Below are positions 27,339 to 35,595 of a stretch of 64,000 nt of DNA, piece after piece. The stretch is from JAPLDB01 sp038206355 (lineage in GTDB: Bacteria; Bacteroidota; Bacteroidia; AKYH767-A; 2013-40CM-41-45). The translations under genes and the position numbers were made by a program. The notes below the pieces were generated by a model, which did not search any database, was not told the DNA's origin, and saw nothing but the letters and a program-made list of their open reading frames with translations. How positions within the stretch are numbered: position 1 is the first letter of the stretch; each line of letters begins with the position of its first letter. The stretch is from positions 17,158-81,157 of the forward strand of contig JBBRAY010000012.1 of the NCBI GenBank assembly GCA_038206355.1, read 5' to 3'.

Positions 27339-27767
27339 ATGGCAAAAACAATTTTAAAATTTGATAGCGACGAAGAGTTTGATTTTCTTCTTATCGGTAT
27401 TGTTTGCCAGCATAAAGACTACCGTTTATGTCATGAGTTAAACCGGAAGCTTAAGCTGAATCTGGTGCGGGAAAAAGATTATGAAGTAAATATTGCAAAA
27501 CGCATGCATCCTGCTTTGTTTTCTTTTTTCAGATATGAAAATGAGGAACGTGATTTGTTTTTTATTTTTGAGAATAAGGGGAAGCATTCCCTTTTGATAC
27601 CTGAGCAAAAGCAAGTAGATTTTTTTCTGATGATAAAAGAAAGTTTTCAGCGGACGGTAATGGCCGACCTTGTTAACTCGCTCAAAGAAATACCCATTGT
27701 GCTGGGTGCATATCCCATTGATCCGCTTACGCTGAAGAGCAGGGAATATTTTTTACTGAATACATGA
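27339..27767 (+). CDS. IPExxxVDY family protein
   Basis: 142 residues from the ATG at 27339 (MAKTILKFDSDEEFDFLLIG); the longer frame adds 24 residues without family character. The hallmark motif is LLIPEQKQVDFFLMIKES, with F in place of the usual Y. These Bacteroidota-specific proteins of unknown biochemistry are commonly encoded next to pyruvate kinase, as here, where the stop overlaps the pyk start by 4 bases (ATGA). A regulatory or structural role linked to glycolysis is only an inference from this fixed neighbourhood. Confidence 0.88.
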   Translation: MAKTILKFDSDEEFDFLLIGIVCQHKDYRLCHELNRKLKLNLVREKDYEVNIAKRMHPALFSFFRYENEERDLFFIFENKGKHSLLIPEQKQVDFFLMIKESFQRTVMADLVNSLKEIPIVLGAYPIDPLTLKSREYFLLNT

Positions 27768-29191
27768 TACCCTACAACAAGACAAAAATAATCGCAACCA
27801 TAGGCCCGGCATCTTCTTCTCCTGAAGTACTTGAAGCGCTGATCCTCGCCGGAGTTGACGTTTGCCGTTTAAATTTTTCTCATGGAGATTATGAGAACCA
27901 CAGTAAGGTGATCGCATCTATTCGTGAAATTAATATCAGAACGCAATCACACGTCGGCATTCTGGTTGACCTGCAAGGGCCGAAGTTGCGCATTGGTATG
28001 ATGGAAAATGATGCCGCGTTGCTGGTGGCAGGAAAACAAATTTTACTCACGACAAAGGAATGCATTGGCACTTCTTCAAGGTTGTACATCAATTATCCTC
28101 AGCTTCCCTCGGATGTTCAGGAAGGGGAGCTCATTTTAATTGATGACGGAAAAATTAAACTTCGTGTTTCGGAAACAAACTATAAAGATGAAGTGAAGGC
28201 CGTGGTTGAAAACGGAGGGGTTGTTTCATCGCGAAAAGGGGTGAATCTGCCCAACACAAAAATATCCCTGCCTTCACTCACAGAAAAAGACCTGAAGGAC
28301 CTAGACTTTGCTTTAAAGATGGATGTTGACTGGATCGGACTTTCGTTTGTACGTAAAGCCAGCGACATCACGGCTTTAAAAAAGATCATTGCCAAAGATG
28401 GAAAGCAGATAAAAGTGGTAGCGAAGATTGAAAAACCGGAAGCACTTGACGACATTGACCACATCATTCATGAAACCGATGCGTTGATGGTTGCCCGTGG
28501 TGACCTGGGTGTTGAGTTACCGATGCAGGATGTTCCGCTCATTCAGAAAATGCTTGTACAAAAATGTATTCGCGCTACCAAGCCCGTTATCATTGCCACA
28601 CAAATGATGGAGAGTATGATAGCCAATTCAACACCTACCCGTGCCGAGGTGAATGATGTTGCCAACTCTGTAATTGACGGAGCCGATGCTGTCATGCTCA
28701 GCGGGGAAACATCAGTCGGGAAATTCCCGGTAAAGGTGGTTGAATATATGTGTAGTGTAGTTACATCAGTGGAAGAAAAGGGATTCCGGTATAATCGGGA
28801 ACATTTGCCCGATGTAACGAGTGAATCATATCTTTCTGATGCAGTGTGTTACAATGCATGCCTGATGGCATCTCAGGTTGGCGCAAAAGCAATCGTCGGG
28901 ATGACGCGTTCAGGTTATACTGCTTTTAAAGTTTCTTCCCAACGACCGAGTTCCGACATTTTTATTTTTACCGACAGGCCATCATTACTTTCGCAGCTGA
29001 GTCTGGTGTGGGGTGCAAGGGGTTTCTATTATGAGAGCGAAGCCGGCGCAAATCAAACCATCAACGAGTTGCAGGAAATATTAAAGGTGAGGGGATTGCT
29101 GGAAACGAATGATACTGTCGTCAGTCTGGCCAGTATGCCTTTTTATGAAGGAGGAAGGACGAATATGATAAAGATAAATAAGGTGAAGTGA
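27764..29191 (+). CDS. pyk: Pyruvate kinase
   Basis: 475 residues, full length. It starts NKTKIIATIGPASSSPEVL; active-site and binding motifs are VCRLNFSHGDY, VDLQGPKLRIG, VVAKIEKPEAL, the metal-binding LMVARGDLGVELPM and QMMESMIANSTPTRAEVNDV. The B domain (IDDGKIKLRVSE) is present. It catalyses PEP + ADP to pyruvate + ATP in the cytosol. Translation is coupled to the IPExxxVDY gene by a 4-base overlap. Confidence 0.97.
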   Translation: MIPYNKTKIIATIGPASSSPEVLEALILAGVDVCRLNFSHGDYENHSKVIASIREINIRTQSHVGILVDLQGPKLRIGMMENDAALLVAGKQILLTTKECIGTSSRLYINYPQLPSDVQEGELILIDDGKIKLRVSETNYKDEVKAVVENGGVVSSRKGVNLPNTKISLPSLTEKDLKDLDFALKMDVDWIGLSFVRKASDITALKKIIAKDGKQIKVVAKIEKPEALDDIDHIIHETDALMVARGDLGVELPMQDVPLIQKMLVQKCIRATKPVIIATQMMESMIANSTPTRAEVNDVANSVIDGADAVMLSGETSVGKFPVKVVEYMCSVVTSVEEKGFRYNREHLPDVTSESYLSDAVCYNACLMASQVGAKAIVGMTRSGYTAFKVSSQRPSSDIFIFTDRPSLLSQLSLVWGARGFYYESEAGANQTINELQEILKVRGLLETNDTVVSLASMPFYEGGRTNMIKINKVK

Positions 29192-29275
29192 GGAAAAAGA
29201 CGAGAGATAGGAGACATAAGACACAAGATGAATCTATAGTTTAATTATAATAAAGAGAAAAAACATTTCAATAAT

Positions 29276-30322
29276 ATGCCACTAAACATTTCATTACTGA
29301 AAGAAATATGTGAGACGGCCGGTGCGCCAGGATATGAGCAACGGATACGCCAGATAGTACTTCGTGAAGTCAGTCCACTGGTAGATGTGGTGAGTGTTGA
29401 CAACATGGGAAACGTGACCACCATTAAAAAAGGGAGGCAGCCAAAACGTGCAATGGTAGCTGCCCATATGGATGAAATTGGTTTTATCGTTACCCATATT
29501 GATGAAAAAGGATTTTTACGTTTTCATACGTTGGGTGGATTTGATCCAAAGACATTAACAGCGCAACGCGTAATTGTCCATGGAAAAAAAGACCTGATAG
29601 GAGTCATGGGTTCCAAACCCATTCACATCATGACTGAGGAGGAACGGAATAAATCGGTTAAGATCACCGACTTCTTTATTGATCTTGGTATTCCGAAAAA
29701 GGAAGTGGAAAAATATGTGACAATCGGAAATCCGATTACGCGACAGCGCGAGCTGATTGAAATGGGCGAATGCGTGAACTGTAAATCCATTGACAATCGT
29801 GTGTCTGTTTTTATTCTCATTGAAACACTGCGTAAACTGAAGAAGACCCCGTATGATGTATATGGCGTTTTCACGGTTCAGGAAGAAGTCGGAATCCGTG
29901 GAGCGAGTGTCGCATCGCATACCATTAACCCGGATTTTGGTTTCGGTCTTGATACAACAATTGCATTTGACGTTCCGGGAGCACTGGCGCATGAGCATGT
30001 AACTGAACTCGGCAAAGGCACAGGAATAAAAATCATGGATGCATCTACTATTTGTGATTCACGGATGATTGAATTCATGAAGAAGACTGCCGACAAATAC
30101 AAAATACAATGGCAGCCGGAAATATTAAAGGCCGGAGGTACTGATACTGCAGGCGTACAGCGAATGGGAAAGAATGGTTCTATCGCCGGAGCGATTTCGA
30201 TTCCAACCAGACATATTCATCAGGTAATTGAAATGGCGCATAAAAAGGATATTGAAGGATCTATAAATCTGCTGGCAAATTGTCTGCAGGATCTGGATAA
30301 GCATGACTGGAGCTTCGCATAA
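29276..30322 (+). CDS. M42-family metallo-aminopeptidase
   Basis: 348 residues. Metal-binding and catalytic motifs of the M42 (glutamyl aminopeptidase/FrvX) family are visible: MVAAHMDEIGFIVTHI (His-x-Asp), CKSIDNRVSVFILIETL (bridging Asp), TVQEEVGIRGA (catalytic Glu pair) and ISIPTRHIHQVIEM (final His). These cytosolic dizinc peptidases form dodecamers and trim short peptides. It follows pyk after 84 bases and may be co-transcribed. No terminator was seen between them. Confidence 0.93.
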   Translation: MPLNISLLKEICETAGAPGYEQRIRQIVLREVSPLVDVVSVDNMGNVTTIKKGRQPKRAMVAAHMDEIGFIVTHIDEKGFLRFHTLGGFDPKTLTAQRVIVHGKKDLIGVMGSKPIHIMTEEERNKSVKITDFFIDLGIPKKEVEKYVTIGNPITRQRELIEMGECVNCKSIDNRVSVFILIETLRKLKKTPYDVYGVFTVQEEVGIRGASVASHTINPDFGFGLDTTIAFDVPGALAHEHVTELGKGTGIKIMDASTICDSRMIEFMKKTADKYKIQWQPEILKAGGTDTAGVQRMGKNGSIAGAISIPTRHIHQVIEMAHKKDIEGSINLLANCLQDLDKHDWSFA

Positions 30323-30542
30323 GGTTATTTTTCTCAACATTTTTTTTAGAAATGCACTGTAATAAAAGCCCTGTTGCGTTGGGAGATGCATGATGGCTCA
30401 TTATTTCCGGTTAATGTTTTTAGGGGCGGGAGTGAATGTTATAGATGGGTTGAGACGAATAATATTGACGCAACAATAGGTTGCGTTTATCCGCAATACG
30501 CTCTACAGATACCGGCAACTTTTGATATATTTACTGCGGGGA

Positions 30543-30550
30543 GGGGGGGG
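30543..30550. repeat. Eight-G homopolymer upstream of a T9SS protein gene
   Basis: Four Gs, one A and eight Gs occur at 30538-30550, 52 bases ahead of the next ATG. Such a tract in a promoter or leader is a place where slippage could change expression. Confidence 0.6.
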
Positions 30551-30602
30551 CGCTATTTTAAAGTTCCGATTGAATTCCCGGATAACTTGAAACTGACTTG
30601 TA

Positions 30603-31646
30603 ATGAAAAAACAATTTTTAATTTTAATTACAATTCTTACATGGTTTTTAATTGCGCAATGCAAACTGGTAAGAGCGCAAATACTTTGTATTAAATGTTA
30701 TAACCAGAATGACTCCATAAGTGATAATGTAACTAATCTTTTGCTGAACGGTGGGTTTGAAAATGGATGTTCTGTGTTTGGCTTTTTTTGCCCCAACTCA
30801 ACTGCGTATTCTTGTGATATTGCTGGTTGGACATGTATGGGAGGGGGAACCAATACATACGCCCAACTCTATAATAATAGTCCTTCAATAATTCCGGAAG
30901 GAATTTATGCGCCTTATTTTGGTAGTTCTTTCTGTAGAGCATGTTCTTTTACTCCGTATGATACATCTTGTATAAACAAAACAGATTGTACAGTCTCGGG
31001 TATTCCGGCTGGAAATCCGACAAGCGGACTCCTATTTGGAGGACTTGCAGGTGTTAGTTTAGAACAAAATGTAAATGGCTTAGTAACGGGTAATACTTAT
31101 GTATTGGAATTTTGGGCAGGTGGTGAATATCAGATTTCGTATATTGACAGAGGATTATTTGCAGTTGATGTAGGCTTTGGAAATACCTTCTTGAGAAACA
31201 ATCCAACAAATCCAATAGGAGGTATTGGCACAAGATATGTTGTACAATTCAATGCGACTTCATCTTCACATACTATTAAGTTTACAAACTGGGGGCATAT
31301 TTGTCAAACTTGTACAGAACTTGTATTAGATGATGTTCGATTGTACACGCTTGCGCAATTGTCATTTTCGGTTCCACATTGTATTTTAGGGATAAACAAT
31401 GTTTCTGCTTCGCAATGCCTGATAAGTATTACACCTAATCCTGTCACAACTGAATTGAATGTTAAAACAAGCAATAATGAACTTTCAGAAATTATTCTTT
31501 ATGATGTTGCATTAAGAAAAGTTATGCAAAGAAAATTCACAAACACTACTTTGCTAAACACTGAAAAACTTGCAATGGGTTTATATCTATACGAAGTGAA
31601 AAATAAAGACGGCACAAGCGCCAATGGAAAAATAATCAAGCAATGA
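30603..31646 (+). CDS. T9SS-exported protein with lectin-like domain
   Basis: 347 residues. A signal peptide (MKKQFLILITILTWFLIAQ) is followed by a cysteine-rich beta-sandwich (NLLLNGGFENG, YVLEFWAGGEY, YAPYFGSS and VLDDVRLYTL) reminiscent of carbohydrate-binding or DUF642-like lectin folds. The type A T9SS sorting domain is at the end (SITPNPVTTELNVK to NGKIIKQ). The high number of cysteines (about 15) and the AT-rich codons differ from neighbours on the left and suggest acquired DNA. It should be secreted through T9SS. The ligand is unknown. Confidence 0.8.
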   Translation: MKKQFLILITILTWFLIAQCKLVRAQILCIKCYNQNDSISDNVTNLLLNGGFENGCSVFGFFCPNSTAYSCDIAGWTCMGGGTNTYAQLYNNSPSIIPEGIYAPYFGSSFCRACSFTPYDTSCINKTDCTVSGIPAGNPTSGLLFGGLAGVSLEQNVNGLVTGNTYVLEFWAGGEYQISYIDRGLFAVDVGFGNTFLRNNPTNPIGGIGTRYVVQFNATSSSHTIKFTNWGHICQTCTELVLDDVRLYTLAQLSFSVPHCILGINNVSASQCLISITPNPVTTELNVKTSNNELSEIILYDVALRKVMQRKFTNTTLLNTEKLAMGLYLYEVKNKDGTSANGKIIKQ

Positions 31647-32021
31647 CGCGAAAAGAAAAACGGCACACAGCAAAAAGATAAATCTAAATTTTAAATGAAT
31701 TTTTTTTTGTTTAATAAACATCCCGATAGCAATCGTGAGTGCTTTTAAAGAGAATTGGAGGTTCTCGGTGAGTTTTGCTTATAGTCTCTACTAATAAAAA
31801 TTTCATTTATCCCCGATGTTTCAGGCTGTGAAAAAACCTCCTTCTCCAACCATTTAACAAAAAAACGTCGTCTCAACTTTTCATTACCGAATTGTCTTTG
31901 GTATAAGCGAGCATTTTTTAAGCCGACGGTTTATACTTAAAACATTGATTAACTCTAAGCGTTTTTAATGACATCTCATTTGAAAACGAAGAGGCGATTC
32001 CCCGGTAATCCGGGGTCCTTT
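31647..32021. other. Intergenic region of the accessory strip
   Basis: No reliable gene was found. It contains a degenerate CCCGATAG palindrome at 31713-31730 and, at its right end, a CCCCGG/CCGGGG hairpin followed by Ts. A few AT-rich stretches could hold promoters. Confidence 0.5.
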
Positions 32022-32023
32022 TT
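32000..32023 (+). terminator. Possible intrinsic terminator
   Basis: A 6-bp GC stem (ccccgg-taat-ccgggg, 32000-32015) is followed by tccttttt. It lies 350 bases after the T9SS gene, so it may end a longer leader or a lost gene instead. Confidence 0.5.
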
Positions 32024-32102
32024 ATAACTTGTTGATCAGTTCCGGAAGCATATCATTTGCATATTGCCATTCGAATTTTTGAATATATTTGGGAAGGATT
32101 AT
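32022..32102 (-). pseudogene. Possible 3' remnant of a lost gene
   Basis: Twenty-six in-frame codons on the minus strand, flanked upstream by a stop (TGA at 32103-32105) and ending in TAA, give IILPKYIQKFEWQYANDM then LPELINKL. The tail looks like the well-formed C-terminus of a real protein (amphipathic, ends LINKL). Nothing upstream continues it in any frame I checked. Confidence 0.3.
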
Positions 32103-32176
32103 TCACGCCCGACCGTTGTATGCAATAAATGGCGACACCGCTACCTTAAATGTTCGGGATTCTAACTGGCTTTAGT

Positions 32177-32193
32177 TTCGTGCGAACCTGAAA
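32177..32193. repeat. 17-base repeat, copy 1
   Basis: ttcgtgcgaacctgaaa; a copy differing at two positions lies at 32598-32614. The copies flank the 92-aa gene. Confidence 0.5.
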
Positions 32194-32224
32194 CTTGGAG
32201 CAATGAATAAACGAAACTGAAATT

Positions 32225-32503
32225 ATGAGATACTTATATATCATTCCGATTATAATTGCTATTGCTACCATTGTCGCTTTTGTTGTAGTTAGGAAATATA
32301 AATTAAAATTATCAGTTGAAGAACGAAAACGACTTGGCCTTAAAGCGTCAATTGTAAGCATGATTTTAGGTGGAATGGCAATAATTGCATGTTTGACGGC
32401 ATTTTATATTTCACACGATGGACATAATTTGTTTCCGATTTCTATTTGTGGAATAATTCTTATACTTGGATTTGAGAATTATAGAAGAAATAAAAAGAAC
32501 TGA
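32225..32503 (+). CDS. Small membrane protein of unknown function
   Basis: 92 residues. Three hydrophobic helices: MRYLYIIPIIIAIATIVAFV, VSMILGGMAIIACLTAFYI and ISICGIILILGF, with a basic end (NYRRNKKN). The first helix is followed by a charged cytoplasmic-like loop (RKYKLKLSVEERKRLGLK). No family is recognised. It stands alone between two copies of a 17-base repeat in the accessory strip, which is consistent with a mobile or cassette-like origin. Confidence 0.6.
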   Translation: MRYLYIIPIIIAIATIVAFVVVRKYKLKLSVEERKRLGLKASIVSMILGGMAIIACLTAFYISHDGHNLFPISICGIILILGFENYRRNKKN

Positions 32504-32597
32504 GTTGCAAAAGTAAAATTAGATGAAGAATTAAATCACAAAACACTAACAAACAAAATTGCGACATCCAAACAGAGGACATCGCATTGAATATGTT

Positions 32598-32614
32598 TTC
32601 GTGCGGACATGAAA
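32598..32614. repeat. 17-base repeat, copy 2
   Basis: ttcgtgcggacatgaaa, matching 32177-32193 at 15 of 17 positions. Confidence 0.5.
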
Positions 32615-32742
32615 TAGTATCGCTTCGATTGACAATTTTGGACGGGAATCAACACATCTGATAACATTATCCGATTTGTGTTGGTAGCAATGGTAGCGCT
32701 CCGATGGAATAACATCACCAACTTAAAACTGACTGCAAAAAA

Positions 32743-33930
32743 TTGACAAAAAAAACTTTCATATTAACGCTTGCATTCGTTCTCCTCCAGACATTTTCTT
32801 GGGGACAGTATGCCAAACGACTATATAAGAAATGCCTACCATCCGTGGTCAAGATTTCTGTAATCTACTTTGATGGAACAGCATCAGAAGGCACAGGATT
32901 TTTTATCGGAGAAAAAACACTCGTTACCTGCTACCACATTGTGGCTAATGCAAACACAATGGAGATTGCAACGAGTGACGGAATGAAATTCTCTGTTGAC
33001 AGTGTTATTGCTTCTAACCAAAAAACTGACATTGTAAAGTTCACTGTCAAAGAGAGCAATAAAACTTGGCTTAAACTTTCGGACAAACTGCCAGAAGTTG
33101 GTGAAAGTGTTTTCATAATCGGCAACCCCGATGACTATGACTTTTCAATCAGTAACGGAATTGTTTCGGCACTGCGGGTGAAAAATTCCGTTCAGGTAAT
33201 TCAAAACACTGCTCCTTGTTCACCAGGCAACAGCGGTAGCCCCGTGCTTAACAAAAACGGAGATGTGATTGGAGTAATGTCTTATGTAAAATTTGTTGGA
33301 CAGAATTTAAACTTCGCTGCTACTTCGCTTAATGTAATCAACATCCAAAATGATAACACGATAAAGCAATTGAAACCAATTTCTGTATCAATAACAGGTT
33401 GGGAAATGGACAGCATCATCGACTTTGCAAACAAATCTTTTCAGGCGGGAGATTACAATACAGCACTCAATGCGATTTTACCAGTCACGAAATTTGCAGA
33501 TACTTCTCAATCCATCCAATTCACAGAATTGATTGGCAACTGTCATTTCTTTTTACGGGACTATCCAAAGGCAGCACAGTATTACGAAGCACTCATAAAG
33601 ACACTTCATGTAATCAAGCGGCATAAACCAGGGGATGTGTGGACATACGCACAGGCATTAAATAAAACAGCAATGTGTTATTACATTCTTGGCGATAAGG
33701 AAGGAGCAATAGAAGAGGTTGCGATTGCTGCTGATGTTTGCAAAGAAGGTTTGGCTATGGATACACTTCGTAAAGAACTTTATACATTGCTCATTCAACA
33801 AGTTTATGCCACTGATGCACTGTTCAAATATTCTTTGAACCAAACATTTGAGGCGTGCTTGAGTTGGAAAATTGCGAAGCAATATGGTTACAAAAAGGAC
33901 GACTATGGATTTGACGGCATCTGTAAATAA
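32743..33930 (+). CDS. Secreted trypsin-like serine protease with TPR-like C-terminus
   Basis: 395 residues. A TTG at 32743 is the only start that yields the signal peptide (MTKKTFILTLAFVLLQTFSWGQ). The chymotrypsin-fold domain (about residues 30-215) has all three catalytic residues: His in VTCYHIVANA, Asp in NQKTDIVKF and Ser in CSPGNSGSPVLN. There is no PDZ domain, unlike DegP/HtrA. Residues about 225-395 are helical with TPR-like units (QAGDYNTALNAILPVTKF and DYPKAAQYYEALIK), probably for partner binding. It should act in the periplasm or outside. The substrate is unknown. It is isolated from other genes in the accessory strip. Confidence 0.82.
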   Translation: MTKKTFILTLAFVLLQTFSWGQYAKRLYKKCLPSVVKISVIYFDGTASEGTGFFIGEKTLVTCYHIVANANTMEIATSDGMKFSVDSVIASNQKTDIVKFTVKESNKTWLKLSDKLPEVGESVFIIGNPDDYDFSISNGIVSALRVKNSVQVIQNTAPCSPGNSGSPVLNKNGDVIGVMSYVKFVGQNLNFAATSLNVINIQNDNTIKQLKPISVSITGWEMDSIIDFANKSFQAGDYNTALNAILPVTKFADTSQSIQFTELIGNCHFFLRDYPKAAQYYEALIKTLHVIKRHKPGDVWTYAQALNKTAMCYYILGDKEGAIEEVAIAADVCKEGLAMDTLRKELYTLLIQQVYATDALFKYSLNQTFEACLSWKIAKQYGYKKDDYGFDGICK

Positions 33931-34512
33931 ACCTAACAAACTTCGAATTCAAAGAGCCACTGCTGCCAACATATTGCAATGTAGTCGTCACCGCTTTCAA
34001 AAATTGAATACAAGCACAATCATTTTTCTCTGACGATCTACTCACTGTTGACTGACACGTAAGACATGCCGGCGCCTCTGTTGCTCTTAATATGGGTAAG
34101 GTAAACTGTTTTCGGAGCGATGCAAAATATAAACAGGTATAGAAACTCCTTCTTGCGGTGGGGGAAAGGCAGGGGGCATTTCAAAGCTGCAGAAATATAG
34201 TAGTAAAAGGTGCAGCAAGGAATGGTTGAAAGCGCAATTGCTGAGGTAATGGCTAAATCGATTCACACGCAAGAAATGCGTTTTTTGTGAAAATATTCCT
34301 TTTGTTGTCTGCTTGGTGCGTTTGCATATCTGTGGCTCATTGGACATATGATGGCACGAAAAAATAAGAAATCCTTATGTATTTCAACTTTTGATATATT
34401 GCTTCAGATAATGGGCGTTGTATCCGATTTTAGCAGACACTAACCACGACTAGAAAGGTAAAATGTCATTTTTTATGTTTCACTTTAGGGAAACTTTATT
34501 ATATTTGTAATG
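33931..34512. other. Intergenic region with cassette-like repeat
   Basis: No supported gene. Directly after the protease stop is acctaacaaa, which fits the RYYYAAC core of integron attC sites. A 23-base repeat lies at 34317-34339 and gcgttgtatcc at 34418-34428. The minus-strand frame across 34087-34347 is proline/leucine-rich with no family character and is not called. Confidence 0.45.
34317..34339. repeat. 23-base cassette-like repeat, copy 1
   Basis: Begins tgcgtttgcat and ends ctgtggctca. It matches 35518-35540 at 22 of 23 positions, and weaker similarity continues for about 20 bases to the right. Confidence 0.75.
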
Positions 34513-34710
34513 TGGACGAAAATCAGAAGCATAAAAGGATAACGTTTTATAAAAACTACTTTCAAAATTTTTTCGACCAGCAAAACAAAAAGTAAAGGAA
34601 AAATTGTTTGGACTTTTGACTTGGTTGAATACATGAAAAGAGTTCCAGAAATATATCTGAAACACATAGAAAATAAGGATGGACTATATGAAACCGAAAA
34701 CGAAAAATAG
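34513..34710 (+). pseudogene. higB: Decayed HigB-type (RelE/Gp49-like) toxin
   Basis: Pieces of a HigB toxin lie in shifted frames just before the antitoxin. Frame 1, from GTG 34513, reads ITFYKNYFQNFFDQQNKK, then a TAA at 34593-34595. Another frame, from about 34603, reads KIVWTFDLVEYMKRVPEIYL then KHIENKDGLYE. Adding one A in each of two five-A runs (34587-34591 and 34599-34603) would join the pieces. After GLYE the usual C-terminal half (EIRVxxGSxIFRIFCFFD and on in family members) is missing; the frame goes straight to TENEK and a stop at 34708. So both frame damage and an internal deletion are visible. A start upstream of 34513 cannot be excluded. Confidence 0.75.
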
Positions 34711-34999
34711 GAATTTATTGACTCTTGAAGAGTTCAAAGAAAAAAACCACGGCAAACGTGGAACAAAAGGGCGTGACGAACTTGAAGCTGGCTATGAGAA
34801 TTTTAAAATTGGTGCGTTAATTCACGACACACGTTTAGAAATGGGAATGACCCAAGAACAACTTGCGGAAAAAGTAGGGACTACTAAATCCTATATTTCT
34901 AAAATAGAGAACAACATCAAGGAAGCTCGTATTTCGACACTTCAAAAAATCATCGAACGAGGTTTTGGCGGACGATTGGAATTAAGCATAAAGGTATGA
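34688..34999 (+). CDS. higA: HigA-type antitoxin, XRE-family HTH
   Basis: 103 residues from the ATG at 34688; an ATG at 34679 in the same frame is also possible. The N-terminal LTLEEFKEKNHGKRGTKGRD and AGYENFKIGALIHDTRLEMG precede an XRE helix-turn-helix, MTQEQLAEKVGTTKSYISKI followed by ENNIKEARISTLQKI. The C-terminus (GFGGRLELSIKV) is typical of HigA antitoxins of Bacteroidota HigBA pairs. It looks intact, while its toxin partner directly upstream is broken, so it is an orphan antitoxin. It may still repress its own promoter or neutralise related toxins elsewhere. Confidence 0.85.
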   Translation: MKPKTKNRNLLTLEEFKEKNHGKRGTKGRDELEAGYENFKIGALIHDTRLEMGMTQEQLAEKVGTTKSYISKIENNIKEARISTLQKIIERGFGGRLELSIKV

Positions 35000-35094
35000 T
35001 GAAAGCCTTGGCCGAAGAAAAAGATCGGGTCGCCTTATACTATTTATAACACGCACCATCTGATTGATAGAAGTGAATAGAAACAAAAACCTGA

Positions 35095-35418
35095 ATGGAA
35101 ACGAAACTGATTATTAAATACGCATTGCTTGCTATATTTATAATTTTCTATTTGGTTTATACAATCAGATATGCTATTAAATTTAGGAATAACAATTCTT
35201 TTGCAGTAAGAAGAAAGACAATTCATGCGGTTATGATTTGGCTATTTCCGTTCATTTGGATTTTAATACTTAAATCATTCTCGAAACCGACACCAGGTTC
35301 ATACGAATTTAAAGATAAAAAAGACGCTGATAAATTTGACGATAATACAACTGATTGGGTTGTGTGGGCTTCTTCTACCCCGAAAGAAACGGGAAGTGGT
35401 AGTGGAGAATCGCACTAA
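35095..35418 (+). CDS. Small two-helix membrane protein of unknown function
   Basis: 107 residues. Two transmembrane helices (YALLAIFIIFYLVYTIRYAI and AVMIWLFPFIWILILKSF) are separated by a basic loop (KFRNNNSFAVRRKTIH). The second half is soluble and polar (YEFKDKKDADKFDDNTTDW) with a serine/glycine end. This resembles small Bacteroidota proteins found in accessory cassettes, with no known role. A copy of the 23-base repeat follows it at 35518. Confidence 0.6.
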   Translation: METKLIIKYALLAIFIIFYLVYTIRYAIKFRNNNSFAVRRKTIHAVMIWLFPFIWILILKSFSKPTPGSYEFKDKKDADKFDDNTTDWVVWASSTPKETGSGSGESH

Positions 35419-35517
35419 GTATGATATTCACATAATAGATTATCGCATTGAATGAATATAGCTCTAACTTTAAACGACACGAATACTAACTAAGTGCTTA
35501 CTTGCTGCCCATTGTCG

Positions 35518-35540
35518 TGCGTTTGCATAACTGTGGCTCA
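35518..35540. repeat. 23-base cassette-like repeat, copy 2
   Basis: Same as 34317-34339 except for one base. It is followed by cggcatgtattgacgggatg and GTTATACGG at 35561, a possible cassette end. Confidence 0.75.
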
Positions 35541-35595
35541 CCCGGCATGTATTGACGGGATGTTATACGGTAAATTAAGTTGAGAAAATTTTCAA

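Noticed and set aside
30374..30694. A 106-codon plus-strand frame overlapping the start of the 347-aa T9SS gene
   Set aside because: It crosses the G-rich tract, has no family character or signal peptide, and its second part is a shadow of the T9SS gene's signal-peptide region.
34087..34347. An 86-codon minus-strand frame
   Set aside because: Proline/leucine/histidine-rich translation with no motif; it overlaps the 23-base repeat and looks like chance.
31647..35595. A true integron cassette array
   Set aside because: No integrase gene is present, the repeats occur only twice each, and the GTTRRRY core is not matched exactly, so only a cassette-like label is justified.
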